64,000 bases of DNA from CAHJXG01 sp964235485 (GTDB taxonomy: Bacteria; Pseudomonadota; Alphaproteobacteria; Acetobacterales; Acetobacteraceae). Location: assembly GCA_964235485.1 (NCBI GenBank), contig CAXSAZ010000006.1:1-64000 (forward strand). The letters run 5' to 3'. Positions 34,195-42,405 of the stretch are shown here, piece after piece. Made by a program: the position numbers and the translations under genes. Each line of letters opens with the position of its first letter. Within the stretch, counting starts at the first letter, position 1. A model generated the notes under the pieces. It was not told the origin of the DNA. It did no database searches and saw nothing but the letters and a program-made list of their open reading frames with translations.

Positions 34195-34420
34195 TTGGGC
34201 CTCCTGTGGCTGACCTGCGGCGGCCCGGTGGCTGCCGAACAGGCGTCGCGGCCGGGCATGCCCATTCCAGGCCCGGCGCGCAAACGAAGCGCGGGGTTTA
34301 GCGGGACGGACGGGGGGATGCAACAGGCGAGGACCGGGCTATGGTCCATCCAAACGGTCGGAGCATGGAAGCCGGGGCGGCTCACGGCACACGGCCCAAC
34401 AATCGGGGAGGACCACACCT

Positions 34421-35419
34421 ATGCAGTCAAGTCACACCGTCTCGCGCCGGGACGGCTTGAAGCTGGCGGCCTCGGCCGCGGCGCTGGGCGGCAGCCCGGC
34501 TGCGCGGGCCGCGGATGCCGCCGAAACGGCCCTCACCGTGAAGACGCCAGTGGACTTCGCGGTGCCGCCGGGCGCGTGCGACTGCCACGTCCACGTGTTT
34601 CCCGACCCGGCGCGGTTCCCGTTCTGGAGCGGACGCGGCTACACGCCGCCGGTCGCCACCGCGGACGACCTGCTCGCGCTGCAGAAGGCCCTGCACATGG
34701 ACCGCGTGGTGATCGTGACGCCCAGCGTTTATGGCGCCGACAACGCGGCCACGCTGGACGGAATGCGGCAACTGGGGCCGCAGCGGGCGCGCGGCGTCGC
34801 GGTGATCGACAAGGAAACAAGCGCATCCGACTTGGACGCGATGGACCGCGCCGGGGTGCGCGGCATCCGGGTGAACCTGGAACAGGCGGGGGTCGTCGAT
34901 CCCGAAGCTTCGGCCAAACGGCTGGACGCCGCCGTGCAGCAGATTGGGGGGCGCCCCTGGCACCTGCAGATATACACCCGGCTCCCGGTCATCGAGGCGC
35001 TGAAAACGCAGCTCGCGGCCGTGCCGGTCCCCTTGGTGTTCGACCACTTCGCCGGCGCGGACGCGGCGCTTGGCCCGCAGCAGCCGGGGTTCGGGACCGT
35101 GCTGGACATGGTGCGGTCCGGCAGGGCCTACGTGAAGATCTCCGGCGCCTACCGTGCCTCGAAGGAAGCGCCGGACTACGCCGATGTCGCCCCGCTGGCG
35201 CGGGCCTTGATCGCCGCCAACCCGGACCGCCTGGTATGGGGCAGCGACTGGCCGCATCCCGACAGCACGCCGAAGCCGGGCCGGGCCGCAACCGACCTGG
35301 CCCCGGCGCAGCCGATCAACGACGGGCGGGTGCTGAACCTGCTCGCGGAGTGGGCGCCCGACGCGGCGGTTCGGAAGAAGATCCTGGTGGACAACCCGAA
35401 GCAGCTTTACGGCTTCTGA
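34421..35419 (+). CDS. Tat-exported amidohydrolase-family (PDC lactonase-like) hydrolase
   Basis: 332 residues. It starts with a twin-arginine signal (SRRDGLKLAASAAALGG, cleavage near AARA). The mature domain is an amidohydrolase_2 TIM barrel: ACDCHVHVF with the H-x-H pair, VFDHFAGADA and LVWGSDWPHPD with the catalytic Asp. It resembles 2-pyrone-4,6-dicarboxylate lactonases, which act on lactones of aromatic breakdown; periplasmic export is unusual for that role. The stop codon is the first base triplet of a dispersed 56-bp repeat. Confidence 0.85.
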   Translation: MQSSHTVSRRDGLKLAASAAALGGSPAARAADAAETALTVKTPVDFAVPPGACDCHVHVFPDPARFPFWSGRGYTPPVATADDLLALQKALHMDRVVIVTPSVYGADNAATLDGMRQLGPQRARGVAVIDKETSASDLDAMDRAGVRGIRVNLEQAGVVDPEASAKRLDAAVQQIGGRPWHLQIYTRLPVIEALKTQLAAVPVPLVFDHFAGADAALGPQQPGFGTVLDMVRSGRAYVKISGAYRASKEAPDYADVAPLARALIAANPDRLVWGSDWPHPDSTPKPGRAATDLAPAQPINDGRVLNLLAEWAPDAAVRKKILVDNPKQLYGF

Positions 35420-35472
35420 TACGGACGGCTTGGTTGGATGACCGTCAACCGCTGATGGTCACCCATCCCACG
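35417..35472 (+). repeat. 56-bp dispersed repeat, copy 1
   Basis: Matches the reverse complement of 43458-43513 at about 48 of 56 positions (TGATACGG, GGCTTGGTTG, ACCGTCA and CACCCATCC are shared). Both copies begin with the TGA stop of a gene. It is followed by the GTAGGATGGGTG / ACCCATC motif seen in many bacterial REP-type repeats. Confidence 0.7.
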
Positions 35473-35732
35473 CGATCCATGCCGTAGGATGGGTGAAACC
35501 CATCAGCCGCACACAGGTCGATCAATGATGCTGCCTGCATGAGAAGCCTCGGCGCACCCATCGGGAGCCGGCGCAGGCGCATCCCCGTCATGATCCCCGT
35601 CGCCGCAATCGCGGTTCCCACCACCACCGGCGACAGCCGCCCGGTGGTCAGGTGGTTGGGCGTGACCCGCGTTCCCAGCAACGGCCGTACGGCCCGGCGC
35701 GCAAGGAGGTGCGTCCAACTGTCGCGACTCAC
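35445..35732 (-). pseudogene. CDP-alcohol phosphatidyltransferase, N-terminal stump
   Basis: The GTG at 35732 overlaps the stop of the flippase gene (GTGA). The first 45 residues, SRDSWTHLLARRAVRPLLGT followed by VTPNHLTTGRL, match the N-terminus of membrane CDP-alcohol phosphatidyltransferases. The catalytic D-G-x2-A-R-x8-G-x3-D-x3-D motif is missing. After about 70 codons the frame runs into the dispersed repeat and ends at 35445. In a phosphonate cluster this enzyme would be the head-group transferase, so its loss matters. Confidence 0.65.
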
Positions 35733-36712
35733 GTCGTCACCCCCACGGCCGGACGGCCCTCCACCCACCGCCAGGCGAGCAGCGCCGGCACGCCCAGCGC
35801 CACCTCGCGCAGCCGCTTCATCAGTCCCAGCGCGACCGCCACGTCCGGCGGCAAGCCGAACAGGTGGCACGTCAGGATGTAGCCGCCCTCCGCCACGCCC
35901 AACGCGCCCGGCACCACGAACCCCGCCGCCTTGGTCGCCTGGCCCAACGCCTCGATCACGGTGCCCTCCGCCAGCCCGGCCTCCGTGCCCAGCAGGTGCA
36001 AGGCGAGGCACACCTCCACCCCGCCCAGCAGCCATGATGCCGTGTGATACAAGCAAGAAAGGCCAGCGCGCCCAGGCCGGCGGTAAACGCCGCGTATCGC
36101 CTCGTCCAGCCCGGCGATCCCGCCCAGCGGCGCCCAGCCGAAGCTGCGCGACAAGCGCATGATCCCGCGCTCGATCAGCCCGGCCAGCCCGAACCATTGC
36201 GCCGCGACGAACCCGGCCGCACTCAACGCCCCCAGCCCCGCCCCGACCGCCACAAAGCCCACCACCCCGCTGCCCCCCACCAGCAGCACCAGCAGGCCAA
36301 GGCCGAGCAGGGTGTAGCCAACCTGCGTCACCATCTCCATCGTCAGATCGCCGACCGACCCGGCCACCGCATCCGCCATCCGAAGCCCGCGGCGGCGCAG
36401 CAACTGCACCGCCACCACCTCGCCGCCGATCTGGGCCACGGGCAGCAGGTTGTTGACCCCTTCCCGTATCCAGCGGAGGCCCACGTACTGCAGCAGGCTC
36501 GGCTGCGGTTGCGCCGGCCCAGCCACGGCCCGCCAGGCCAGCGCGGAGAACAGCACCTGCGGGAGGTGGAACAGGATCAGCGCGGCGATGCCCGCCAACC
36601 CGGCCTGCGCCAGCAACGCCCCAATCGCGTGCAGCCCGGTGCTCACCAGCAGCCACGCCGCCAGCCCAAGCCCGGCCAGCGTGCCGAGCACCATGCCCCA
36701 ACGCAGCGTCAT
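35729..36712 (-). CDS. HpnL/lysylphosphatidylglycerol-synthase-like integral membrane protein
   Basis: 327 residues with about eight hydrophobic segments, starting MTLRWGMVLGTLAGLGLAAW. VAQIGGEVVAVQLLRRRGLRMADAVA is cited only for its key G-G-E...R-R-G...A motif, typical of the UPF0104/HpnL flippase-like family, as is AAGFVVPGALGVAEGG. Members move lipids across the inner membrane or act beside hopanoid synthesis. It is coupled to the truncated CDP-alcohol phosphatidyltransferase gene and divergent from the AEP transaminase gene, which suggests transport of a phosphonolipid or its precursor. Confidence 0.75.
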   Translation of the reverse strand: MTLRWGMVLGTLAGLGLAAWLLVSTGLHAIGALLAQAGLAGIAALILFHLPQVLFSALAWRAVAGPAQPQPSLLQYVGLRWIREGVNNLLPVAQIGGEVVAVQLLRRRGLRMADAVAGSVGDLTMEMVTQVGYTLLGLGLLVLLVGGSGVVGFVAVGAGLGALSAAGFVAAQWFGLAGLIERGIMRLSRSFGWAPLGGIAGLDEAIRGVYRRPGRAGLSCLYHTASWLLGGVEVCLALHLLGTEAGLAEGTVIEALGQATKAAGFVVPGALGVAEGGYILTCHLFGLPPDVAVALGLMKRLREVALGVPALLAWRWVEGRPAVGVTT

Positions 36713-36765
36713 CCCGGCGTGCCGGACCGCTTGCCGGGAGCCATCACGCCGATACACTGCGGCCC

Positions 36766-37872
36766 ATGCGCCCGATCCTGCTGACGCCCGGCCCGTTGAC
36801 CACCTCCGACCGCACCCGGGCGGCCATGGGGCGGGATTGGGGATCGCGCGACGACGCCTTCGTGCGCATGAGCGAGGCGGTGCGCGCCCGGCTCGGCGCG
36901 CTGGCCGGCGCCGGCACGACGCACGCGGCCGTGCCGCTGCAAGGCGCCGGCACCTACGCGGTGGAAGCGGCCATCGACACCTTGGTGCCGCGCGACGGCA
37001 AGCTGCTGGTGCTGGCCAACGGCGCTTACGGCCAGCGGGCCGCCGCCATCGCGGCCCGCCTCCGGCGCAGCGTGACGACCCTGGAATTGCCGGAAAACGA
37101 AGCCTTTACCCCCGGAGCCGTGTCCGCCGCCCTGCGCGCCGACCCGGCGGTGACGGATGTGCTGCTGGTGCATGGGGAAACCACGAGCGGCCTGCTGAAC
37201 CCGCTGGAGCCGATTGCCGCCGTCGTTGCCGCCGCCGGACGCCGCTTGATGCTCGACGCCATGAGTTCGTTCGGCGCCGTGCCGATCGACCTGCGCGCGA
37301 CCCCGTGCTGCGCCGTGATGGCATCGGCCAACAAGTGCCTGGAAGGCGTGCCGGGCGTGTCGTTCGTGATCGCCGAAGCCGGGCATCTCCGCGCCATGGC
37401 GGGCAACGCGGGCAGCACGGTGCTGGACCTCGAAGCGCAGTGGCGCGGGTTCGAGCGGGACGGCCAATGGCGCTTCACCCCGCCGACCCACGTGGTCGCG
37501 GCCCTGTCGGCCGCGCTGGACCAACTGGATGAGGAAGGCGGCGTGGCGGCGCGCGGCGCGCGTTACCGCCGGCACATGGACGCGCTGGTTGCTGGCATGG
37601 AGCAACTCGGCTTCCGCCCCTACCTCGACCCGGCCGTGCAGGGGCCGGTGATCCTGACCCTTCGCGACCCGGGCGGCGCGTTCAGCTTCCCCGCGCTGTA
37701 TGCCGCGCTGGCCGCCGAGGGGATCGTGCTTTACCCGGGCAAACTGACGCGGGAGGCGAGCTTCCGCATCGGCTGCATCGGCGCGATCACGCTGGCCGAC
37801 ATCCGGCGTACGCTGGATGCGGTGGGCGCGTTCATGCGGGCGCAGGCGGCCCGCAGCGCCGCCGCGGACTGA
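36766..37872 (+). CDS. phnW: 2-aminoethylphosphonate--pyruvate transaminase
   Basis: 368 residues, class V PLP enzyme. It opens with ILLTPGPLTTS, has VLLVHGETTSGLLNP, the LMLDAMSSFGAVPID strand, and the PLP lysine in MASANKCLEGVPG. These match AEP transaminase. In degraders it converts AEP to phosphonoacetaldehyde. Here it lies next to PEP mutase and phosphonopyruvate decarboxylase, so the reverse, biosynthetic direction (phosphonoacetaldehyde to AEP) is more likely. It is convergent with the decarboxylase gene, 11 bp apart. Confidence 0.88.
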   Translation: MRPILLTPGPLTTSDRTRAAMGRDWGSRDDAFVRMSEAVRARLGALAGAGTTHAAVPLQGAGTYAVEAAIDTLVPRDGKLLVLANGAYGQRAAAIAARLRRSVTTLELPENEAFTPGAVSAALRADPAVTDVLLVHGETTSGLLNPLEPIAAVVAAAGRRLMLDAMSSFGAVPIDLRATPCCAVMASANKCLEGVPGVSFVIAEAGHLRAMAGNAGSTVLDLEAQWRGFERDGQWRFTPPTHVVAALSAALDQLDEEGGVAARGARYRRHMDALVAGMEQLGFRPYLDPAVQGPVILTLRDPGGAFSFPALYAALAAEGIVLYPGKLTREASFRIGCIGAITLADIRRTLDAVGAFMRAQAARSAAAD

Positions 37873-37883
37873 GCGCGCCACGC

Positions 37884-39041
37884 TTAGGCCGCGCGTCCCT
37901 GGGCCTGGATCGGCTGGGCCAGGAAAGCGCGGAACCGCCGGGCCACCTCATGCGGCGCCACGGTGGGCCGGCCCAGGGTTTCCATCGACCCGGGGCGGAT
38001 TCGGACATGCAGCAGCGCCGGGCCTTCGGCCGAAAGCGCGGCGCGGAACGCCCGCTCGAACCCTGGCACGTCGTCGCAGGCGAAGGTGGCGCGGTAGCCG
38101 CAGGCCAGGGCCACGGCCGGGAAGTCCACAACGGGGGAGGATGTCGCCTGCCCGCCCGTGCTGTCATGCACGCCGTTGTCCAGCAGCACGTGTATCAGCC
38201 CGCCGGGGCGATAAGCGCCCACCGTGGCCAGCGTGCCCAGCTTCATCAGCGCCGCGCCGTCCCCGTCCAGCACCACGACGCGCCGCGGCGTGTGCAGCGC
38301 CACCCCGAGGCCCATGCCCGTGGCGCAGCCCATGGACCCGACCTGGTAAAGATGCTGCTCACGGTCCGCCAGGGTGAACAGCTCGCGCCCGCACTTGCCG
38401 GTGGTGGCGACCACCGCGGCGCTGTCCGGGATGACGGCCAGCAGACGTTCCAACACGGCCACGCGGGCCGGGAGGCCGCCCCCGCGATGGTCCTCGAATT
38501 GGCCGGGCGGAAGCGGCGCGCGGCTCGGCTCGTCCAGCGCCGTGGGCGCCACGCTGCCTTCGTGCATGATCAGCGCAAAGGGCGTGCCGTCGTGCATAGC
38601 GGCATAGGCGGCATCCAACGCCGGGCCGATCTCCGCCTCCGTGCGGGGGAACACGCCCTGCGGCACGTCGATGGTCCGCAACAGGTCGGGCGTGATGCGT
38701 CCCATCAGCGCGTGCTGCGGCTCGTCCTTGCGGCCCGGCTCGCCGCGCCAGGTGCAGATCAGCAGGGTGGGGATCCGGAACGGGTGGTTCAGCGAGGTCA
38801 GCGGGTTGACCGCGTTGCCCAGGCCCGAGTTCTGGCACATCACAACCGTATCCTGCCCGGCGAGCCAGGCACCGGCGGCAATCGCCACCGCCTCCCCCTC
38901 GCTGGCAGCGCCGACATAGGACAAAGCCCGGCTGCTGGCGACGCCGTTGATCAGCGGCGTGAGGTAGGAGCACGGCACGCCGGTGTAGAACCGCAAGCCG
39001 CGGGCCGCCGCCTCATCGAGAAAGGCGGCGCCCTCGATCAT
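37884..39041 (-). CDS. aepY: Phosphonopyruvate decarboxylase
   Basis: 385 residues, a ThDP enzyme. The N-terminal part has FYTGVPCSYLTPLINGV and YVGAASEGEAVAIAAGAWLAG with the catalytic Glu; the C-terminal part has ELFTLADREQHLYQVGSMGC and the Mg-ThDP motif VVLDGDGAALMKLG...LLDNGVHDSTGGQ. These are diagnostic for phosphonopyruvate decarboxylase. It makes the PEP mutase reaction irreversible by forming phosphonoacetaldehyde. The start overlaps the stop of the mutase gene (ATGA), and both are one operon. Confidence 0.93.
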   Translation of the reverse strand: MIEGAAFLDEAAARGLRFYTGVPCSYLTPLINGVASSRALSYVGAASEGEAVAIAAGAWLAGQDTVVMCQNSGLGNAVNPLTSLNHPFRIPTLLICTWRGEPGRKDEPQHALMGRITPDLLRTIDVPQGVFPRTEAEIGPALDAAYAAMHDGTPFALIMHEGSVAPTALDEPSRAPLPPGQFEDHRGGGLPARVAVLERLLAVIPDSAAVVATTGKCGRELFTLADREQHLYQVGSMGCATGMGLGVALHTPRRVVVLDGDGAALMKLGTLATVGAYRPGGLIHVLLDNGVHDSTGGQATSSPVVDFPAVALACGYRATFACDDVPGFERAFRAALSAEGPALLHVRIRPGSMETLGRPTVAPHEVARRFRAFLAQPIQAQGRAA

Positions 39042-40675
39042 GGGAAGTTCCTCGCCTCGGCCAGATCCAGCATCGTATCCACGTCCAGCCAATGGCCGAG
39101 CACGTAAAGCACCGACACCGGCGTGCGGGCGAGCAGGCGGTTGAGCAGCGCCGGGATGTCGGCCTCCCGCAAGAAGCCGTCCGCCTCCATCGCCGCGAGT
39201 TCCTCGCGGATCAGGGCGCTGCCCCGGGCGGTCGCGCGCAGCAGGCCGATCCATTCGCCGCCCATGCCGGGCGCCGCCGCCATTTGGAGCAGGCGCACGG
39301 GCTGCTCCTCGATGTCGAGCGCGGAATAGGCCCGGTCCGCGCGCACCAGGTCGCGCGGGTTGGGCGGGCGCTCCGCGGCGCGGGGGTCCACGGCGATCAC
39401 GATGTCGCCTTCCGCCGCCATCAGCGCGTCCAGGATGTGGCGACGGAACAGCACGTCGCCATAAACCACCACGCTGTCGCCGAGCAGCCGGTCCGCCGCC
39501 CGCGCCAAGGACTGCGCTTCGCCGGTCGTGGCGTAGTCGTCGTTGGTCACGATGCGGATGCCGGGCAAGCGCACCGCGTCCTTGCCATAGCCGCACACCA
39601 CGGTCGCGTCCCGCACCCCGGCGCCGGCCAGCGTGTCCACCAAATGCTGCAGCAGCGGCCGGCCGCGCACATCGACCATGCACTTCGGCCGGTCCGCCGT
39701 CAGCGCGTCCAACCCCTCGCCGCGCGCCGCGGCCAGGATGACGGCGCGCGCCGGGACGACGGCCGGGAGATAGCGGCGGTTCGCTTCTTCCAGCTCCTCG
39801 TTGCCGGTCAGTTGGAAGATGTCGGCTACCGACGCGATCCGGCCCTCCACCTGGTGCAGGTTCTGGTCGGCCGCGATCTGCCGCGCCGTGTCGCGCATGG
39901 CCGTGAGCGAGGCCCGGAGCAGGTGATTGGCCCAGATCACCGTGGAGATGCCGGCCGCCTGGAAGGCGTCCGTGGGGGTCGCGTAGTACATGGTGGGCAC
40001 GATCACCACCGGGCAGCGGTCGCCCCACAGGCGCGCGAACTCCAGGATTTCGGTCGCGGCCGATTTCTTGCTGTGGATCAGCACCGCGTCCGCCCCGGCC
40101 GCATGGTACGCCTCCGCCCGGCGCAGCGCCTCGTCCATGCTGTGGCCGGAGATCAGCGCCTCGATGCGCGCCACCAGGCAGAACGCATCCGACGTCTGCG
40201 CGTCCTTGCCGGCGCGGATGCGGCCGCAGAACTCGGCGATGTCGGCCAGCGGCTGCGCTTCGCCCAGGAACGAGTTGGTCTTGGGGAACAGCTTGTCCTC
40301 GATGCACACCCCGGCGATGCCGCGCTCGCCCAGCTTGCGCACCAGGCGGCGGACGTTGTTGAAGTTGCCGTAGCCGGTGTCGCCATCGACCAGGATCGGG
40401 ATGCTGGCCGCATCCGCCATGTACTCCAACATGTCCAGAACCTGCGTCCAGGACGCTTCGTTGCTGTCGCGCAAGCCCAGCATGGCCGACATGGACAGGC
40501 CCGAAGCCCAGATGCCGGCGAACCCGGCCTCCTCCACCACCTTGGCCGACAAGCCGCTATGCGCTTCCATGAGGAACGAAAGCGAAGGGTCATGCAGCAG
40601 GTCGCGCAGCGCCTCGGCGCGGGCCGTGGCCGGTGGCGGAGCCGGCTGGAAATTGCGAAGCGGCGTGTCGGGCAG
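39038..40675 (-). CDS. aepX: PEP mutase fused to a nucleotidyltransferase
   Basis: About 545 residues in two domains. Residues 30-295 are phosphoenolpyruvate mutase: SFLMEAHSGLSAKVVEEAGF, WASGLSMSAMLG, and VCIEDKLFPKTNSF with the diagnostic E-D-K-x(3,4)-K-x-N-S. Residues 315-545 are a sugar-nucleotidyltransferase fold (AVILAAARGEGLDALTADRP, KCMVDVRGRPLL). The fusion matches PepM-PntC enzymes that make and CMP-activate phosphonates. The start is unclear: AGGAGAG lies 6 bp before an in-frame CTG at 40675, while the nearest upstream ATG (40750) has no such site. Confidence 0.9.
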   Translation of the reverse strand: MPDTPLRNFQPAPPPATARAEALRDLLHDPSLSFLMEAHSGLSAKVVEEAGFAGIWASGLSMSAMLGLRDSNEASWTQVLDMLEYMADAASIPILVDGDTGYGNFNNVRRLVRKLGERGIAGVCIEDKLFPKTNSFLGEAQPLADIAEFCGRIRAGKDAQTSDAFCLVARIEALISGHSMDEALRRAEAYHAAGADAVLIHSKKSAATEILEFARLWGDRCPVVIVPTMYYATPTDAFQAAGISTVIWANHLLRASLTAMRDTARQIAADQNLHQVEGRIASVADIFQLTGNEELEEANRRYLPAVVPARAVILAAARGEGLDALTADRPKCMVDVRGRPLLQHLVDTLAGAGVRDATVVCGYGKDAVRLPGIRIVTNDDYATTGEAQSLARAADRLLGDSVVVYGDVLFRRHILDALMAAEGDIVIAVDPRAAERPPNPRDLVRADRAYSALDIEEQPVRLLQMAAAPGMGGEWIGLLRATARGSALIREELAAMEADGFLREADIPALLNRLLARTPVSVLYVLGHWLDVDTMLDLAEARNFP

Positions 40676-40868
40676 TTGGAACTCTCCTGTTGGACGTGGG
40701 CAAGCCGTCGCGATGCCGACTTGACGCCATGACCCGCAGGATTGCGTCAATCAGGTTACGCCGCGGCGCGTCGGCCTTTAGAGCGCGGACATTCCTGGCG
40801 TGCAACCCCCGCCATTCGGCCTGGTGCCCTGCGTTGGCAAGCAGTGTCTGGAAGGCTACAGTTCCGCG

Positions 40869-41609
40869 ATGACCACCAACGCAGCCCAGGCCATTCTTCT
40901 CGCCGCAGGCGTCGGCAGGCGCCTTCACGGCACGGCCGGGTCCGTGCCGAAGGCGCTGCTGCCGTTTGCCGGGCGCACGCTGCTGGCCCGGCACGTCGGG
41001 GCGCTGAACCGGTGCGGCGTGTCCGACATCACCGTGGTGGCCGGGTTCGAGGCCGACCAGATGCGCGCCGCCGCGGCCTCGCTGCCCGGGGTGCGGCTGG
41101 TGTTCAACCCCGACTTCCGCGAGGGCAGCGTCGTTTCGCTATGGGCGGCGCGCGCTTCGCTGCTGTCCGAAGCGCCGGTGGTCCTGATGGATGCGGACGT
41201 GCTGTACGACGACCGGCTGCTGCTGCGCCTCCTCCACAGTTCGCACCCGAACGCGCTGCTGCTGGACCGCGACATCGAGCCGGGGGACGAGCCGGTGAAG
41301 CTGTGCATCCGGGACGGGGCCATCGTCGATTTCCACAAGAAGCCCACCGCCCCGCACCAATGGCACGGCGAAAGCGTCGGCTTCTTCCGCTTCAACCCCG
41401 ACACGGCCGCCGAGCTGGCGCGCCGCGCTTCGGACTACGCCACCGGCGGCCAGCGCCACATGGAATACGAGGAGCCGATACGCGACATGATCCAGTCCGC
41501 CCCATCCCGCTTCGGGTTCGAGGACATCACCGGCCTGCCCTGGACGGAGATCGACTTCCCGGCCGATGTCGCCAAGGCGCAGGCGCTGCTGCCCCGGCTG
41601 GCGGCGTGA
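40869..41609 (+). CDS. Second nucleotidyltransferase (PntC-like)
   Basis: 246 residues, stand-alone NTP-transferase fold. AILLAAGVGRRL and VPKALLPFAGRTLL form the nucleotide-binding loop, followed by VVLMDADVLYDD with the metal-binding Asp pair and GESVGFFRFNPD. It is distinct from the domain fused to PEP mutase. It starts a + strand pair divergent from aepX, 193 bp away, and its stop overlaps the start of the dioxygenase gene (TGATG). It likely activates the AEP product, or a sugar/alcohol partner, as a nucleotide derivative. Confidence 0.8.
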   Translation: MTTNAAQAILLAAGVGRRLHGTAGSVPKALLPFAGRTLLARHVGALNRCGVSDITVVAGFEADQMRAAAASLPGVRLVFNPDFREGSVVSLWAARASLLSEAPVVLMDADVLYDDRLLLRLLHSSHPNALLLDRDIEPGDEPVKLCIRDGAIVDFHKKPTAPHQWHGESVGFFRFNPDTAAELARRASDYATGGQRHMEYEEPIRDMIQSAPSRFGFEDITGLPWTEIDFPADVAKAQALLPRLAA

Positions 41610-42376
41610 TGCTCGACCGCGTGCGCACCGCCGGCCCGACGGCGGACGACCTGGCCGCCATGGACCGCGACGGTTACCTCGTCGTCCCGGGCTTCTTCGA
41701 TGCGGCCGAGACCGCCGACGTGCTGCGCTGGACGGAGGAGATTTCCACGGCGCCCGAGGTCCCGAACCGGCACATGGTGTATTACGAGGACAGCCTGACG
41801 GAGCCGGGCCGCCGCGTGGTGCAGCGCATCGAGAACTTCTGCCCGTTCCATCCGCAGTTCGACGCGCTGGTGCGGCGTGGCCGCCTCTTGGACTGGACGG
41901 CCGCGCTGATGCGCGCGCCCGTCGTGCTGTTCAAGGAGAAGATCAACTTCAAGATGCCGGGCGCGCCGGGCTTCAAGGCGCACCAGGACCAGCAGGCGGG
42001 CTGGACCCGCTACGCGCCGATCTTCGTGACCGCGCTGGTGACCATCGACCCGGCAACCATTGAGAACGGCTGCCTGGAAATGGTGCCGGGGCGTCACCGC
42101 GAGGGGCTGATCGGCGAGGAATGGAACCCGCTGAGCGAGGACGGACTCGACCTGCATCCCGTGCCGACGCTGCCCGGCGACGTCATCTTCTTCGACAGCT
42201 TCGCGCCGCACGCCAGCAAGGCGAACCTCACCGGCTCGCCCCGGCGCATCCTTTACCTGACCTACAACGCGGCTGAGCACGGCGATCACCGGGTGCAATA
42301 CTTCGCGGACAAGCGGGCCTCGTTCCCGCCCGATGTCGAGCGCAGCGGGACCGGCACCTACACGTTCAGGGTTTGA
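41609..42376 (+). CDS. PhyH-family Fe(II)/2-oxoglutarate dioxygenase
   Basis: 255 residues. The Fe ligands are visible as H-x-D in FKAHQDQQAGW and the distal His in FFDSFAPHAS; the 2-oxoglutarate Arg is in GSPRRILYLTYN. In phosphonate metabolism a PhyH-type enzyme (PhnY*) hydroxylates carbon 1 of AEP; this gene, coupled to a nucleotidyltransferase in a PEP mutase cluster, may make 1-hydroxy-AEP. That substrate is inferred from context; a lipid or amino acid substrate cannot be excluded. Confidence 0.82.
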   Translation: MLDRVRTAGPTADDLAAMDRDGYLVVPGFFDAAETADVLRWTEEISTAPEVPNRHMVYYEDSLTEPGRRVVQRIENFCPFHPQFDALVRRGRLLDWTAALMRAPVVLFKEKINFKMPGAPGFKAHQDQQAGWTRYAPIFVTALVTIDPATIENGCLEMVPGRHREGLIGEEWNPLSEDGLDLHPVPTLPGDVIFFDSFAPHASKANLTGSPRRILYLTYNAAEHGDHRVQYFADKRASFPPDVERSGTGTYTFRV

Positions 42377-42405
42377 GCCAAGGCCGCGGGGCCAGAGGGT
42401 TGGCC

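Noticed and set aside
34200..34420. Upstream extension of the L35 frame
   Set aside because: MPKLKTKSSVKKRF is the universal L35 start; the open frame ahead of it is chance.
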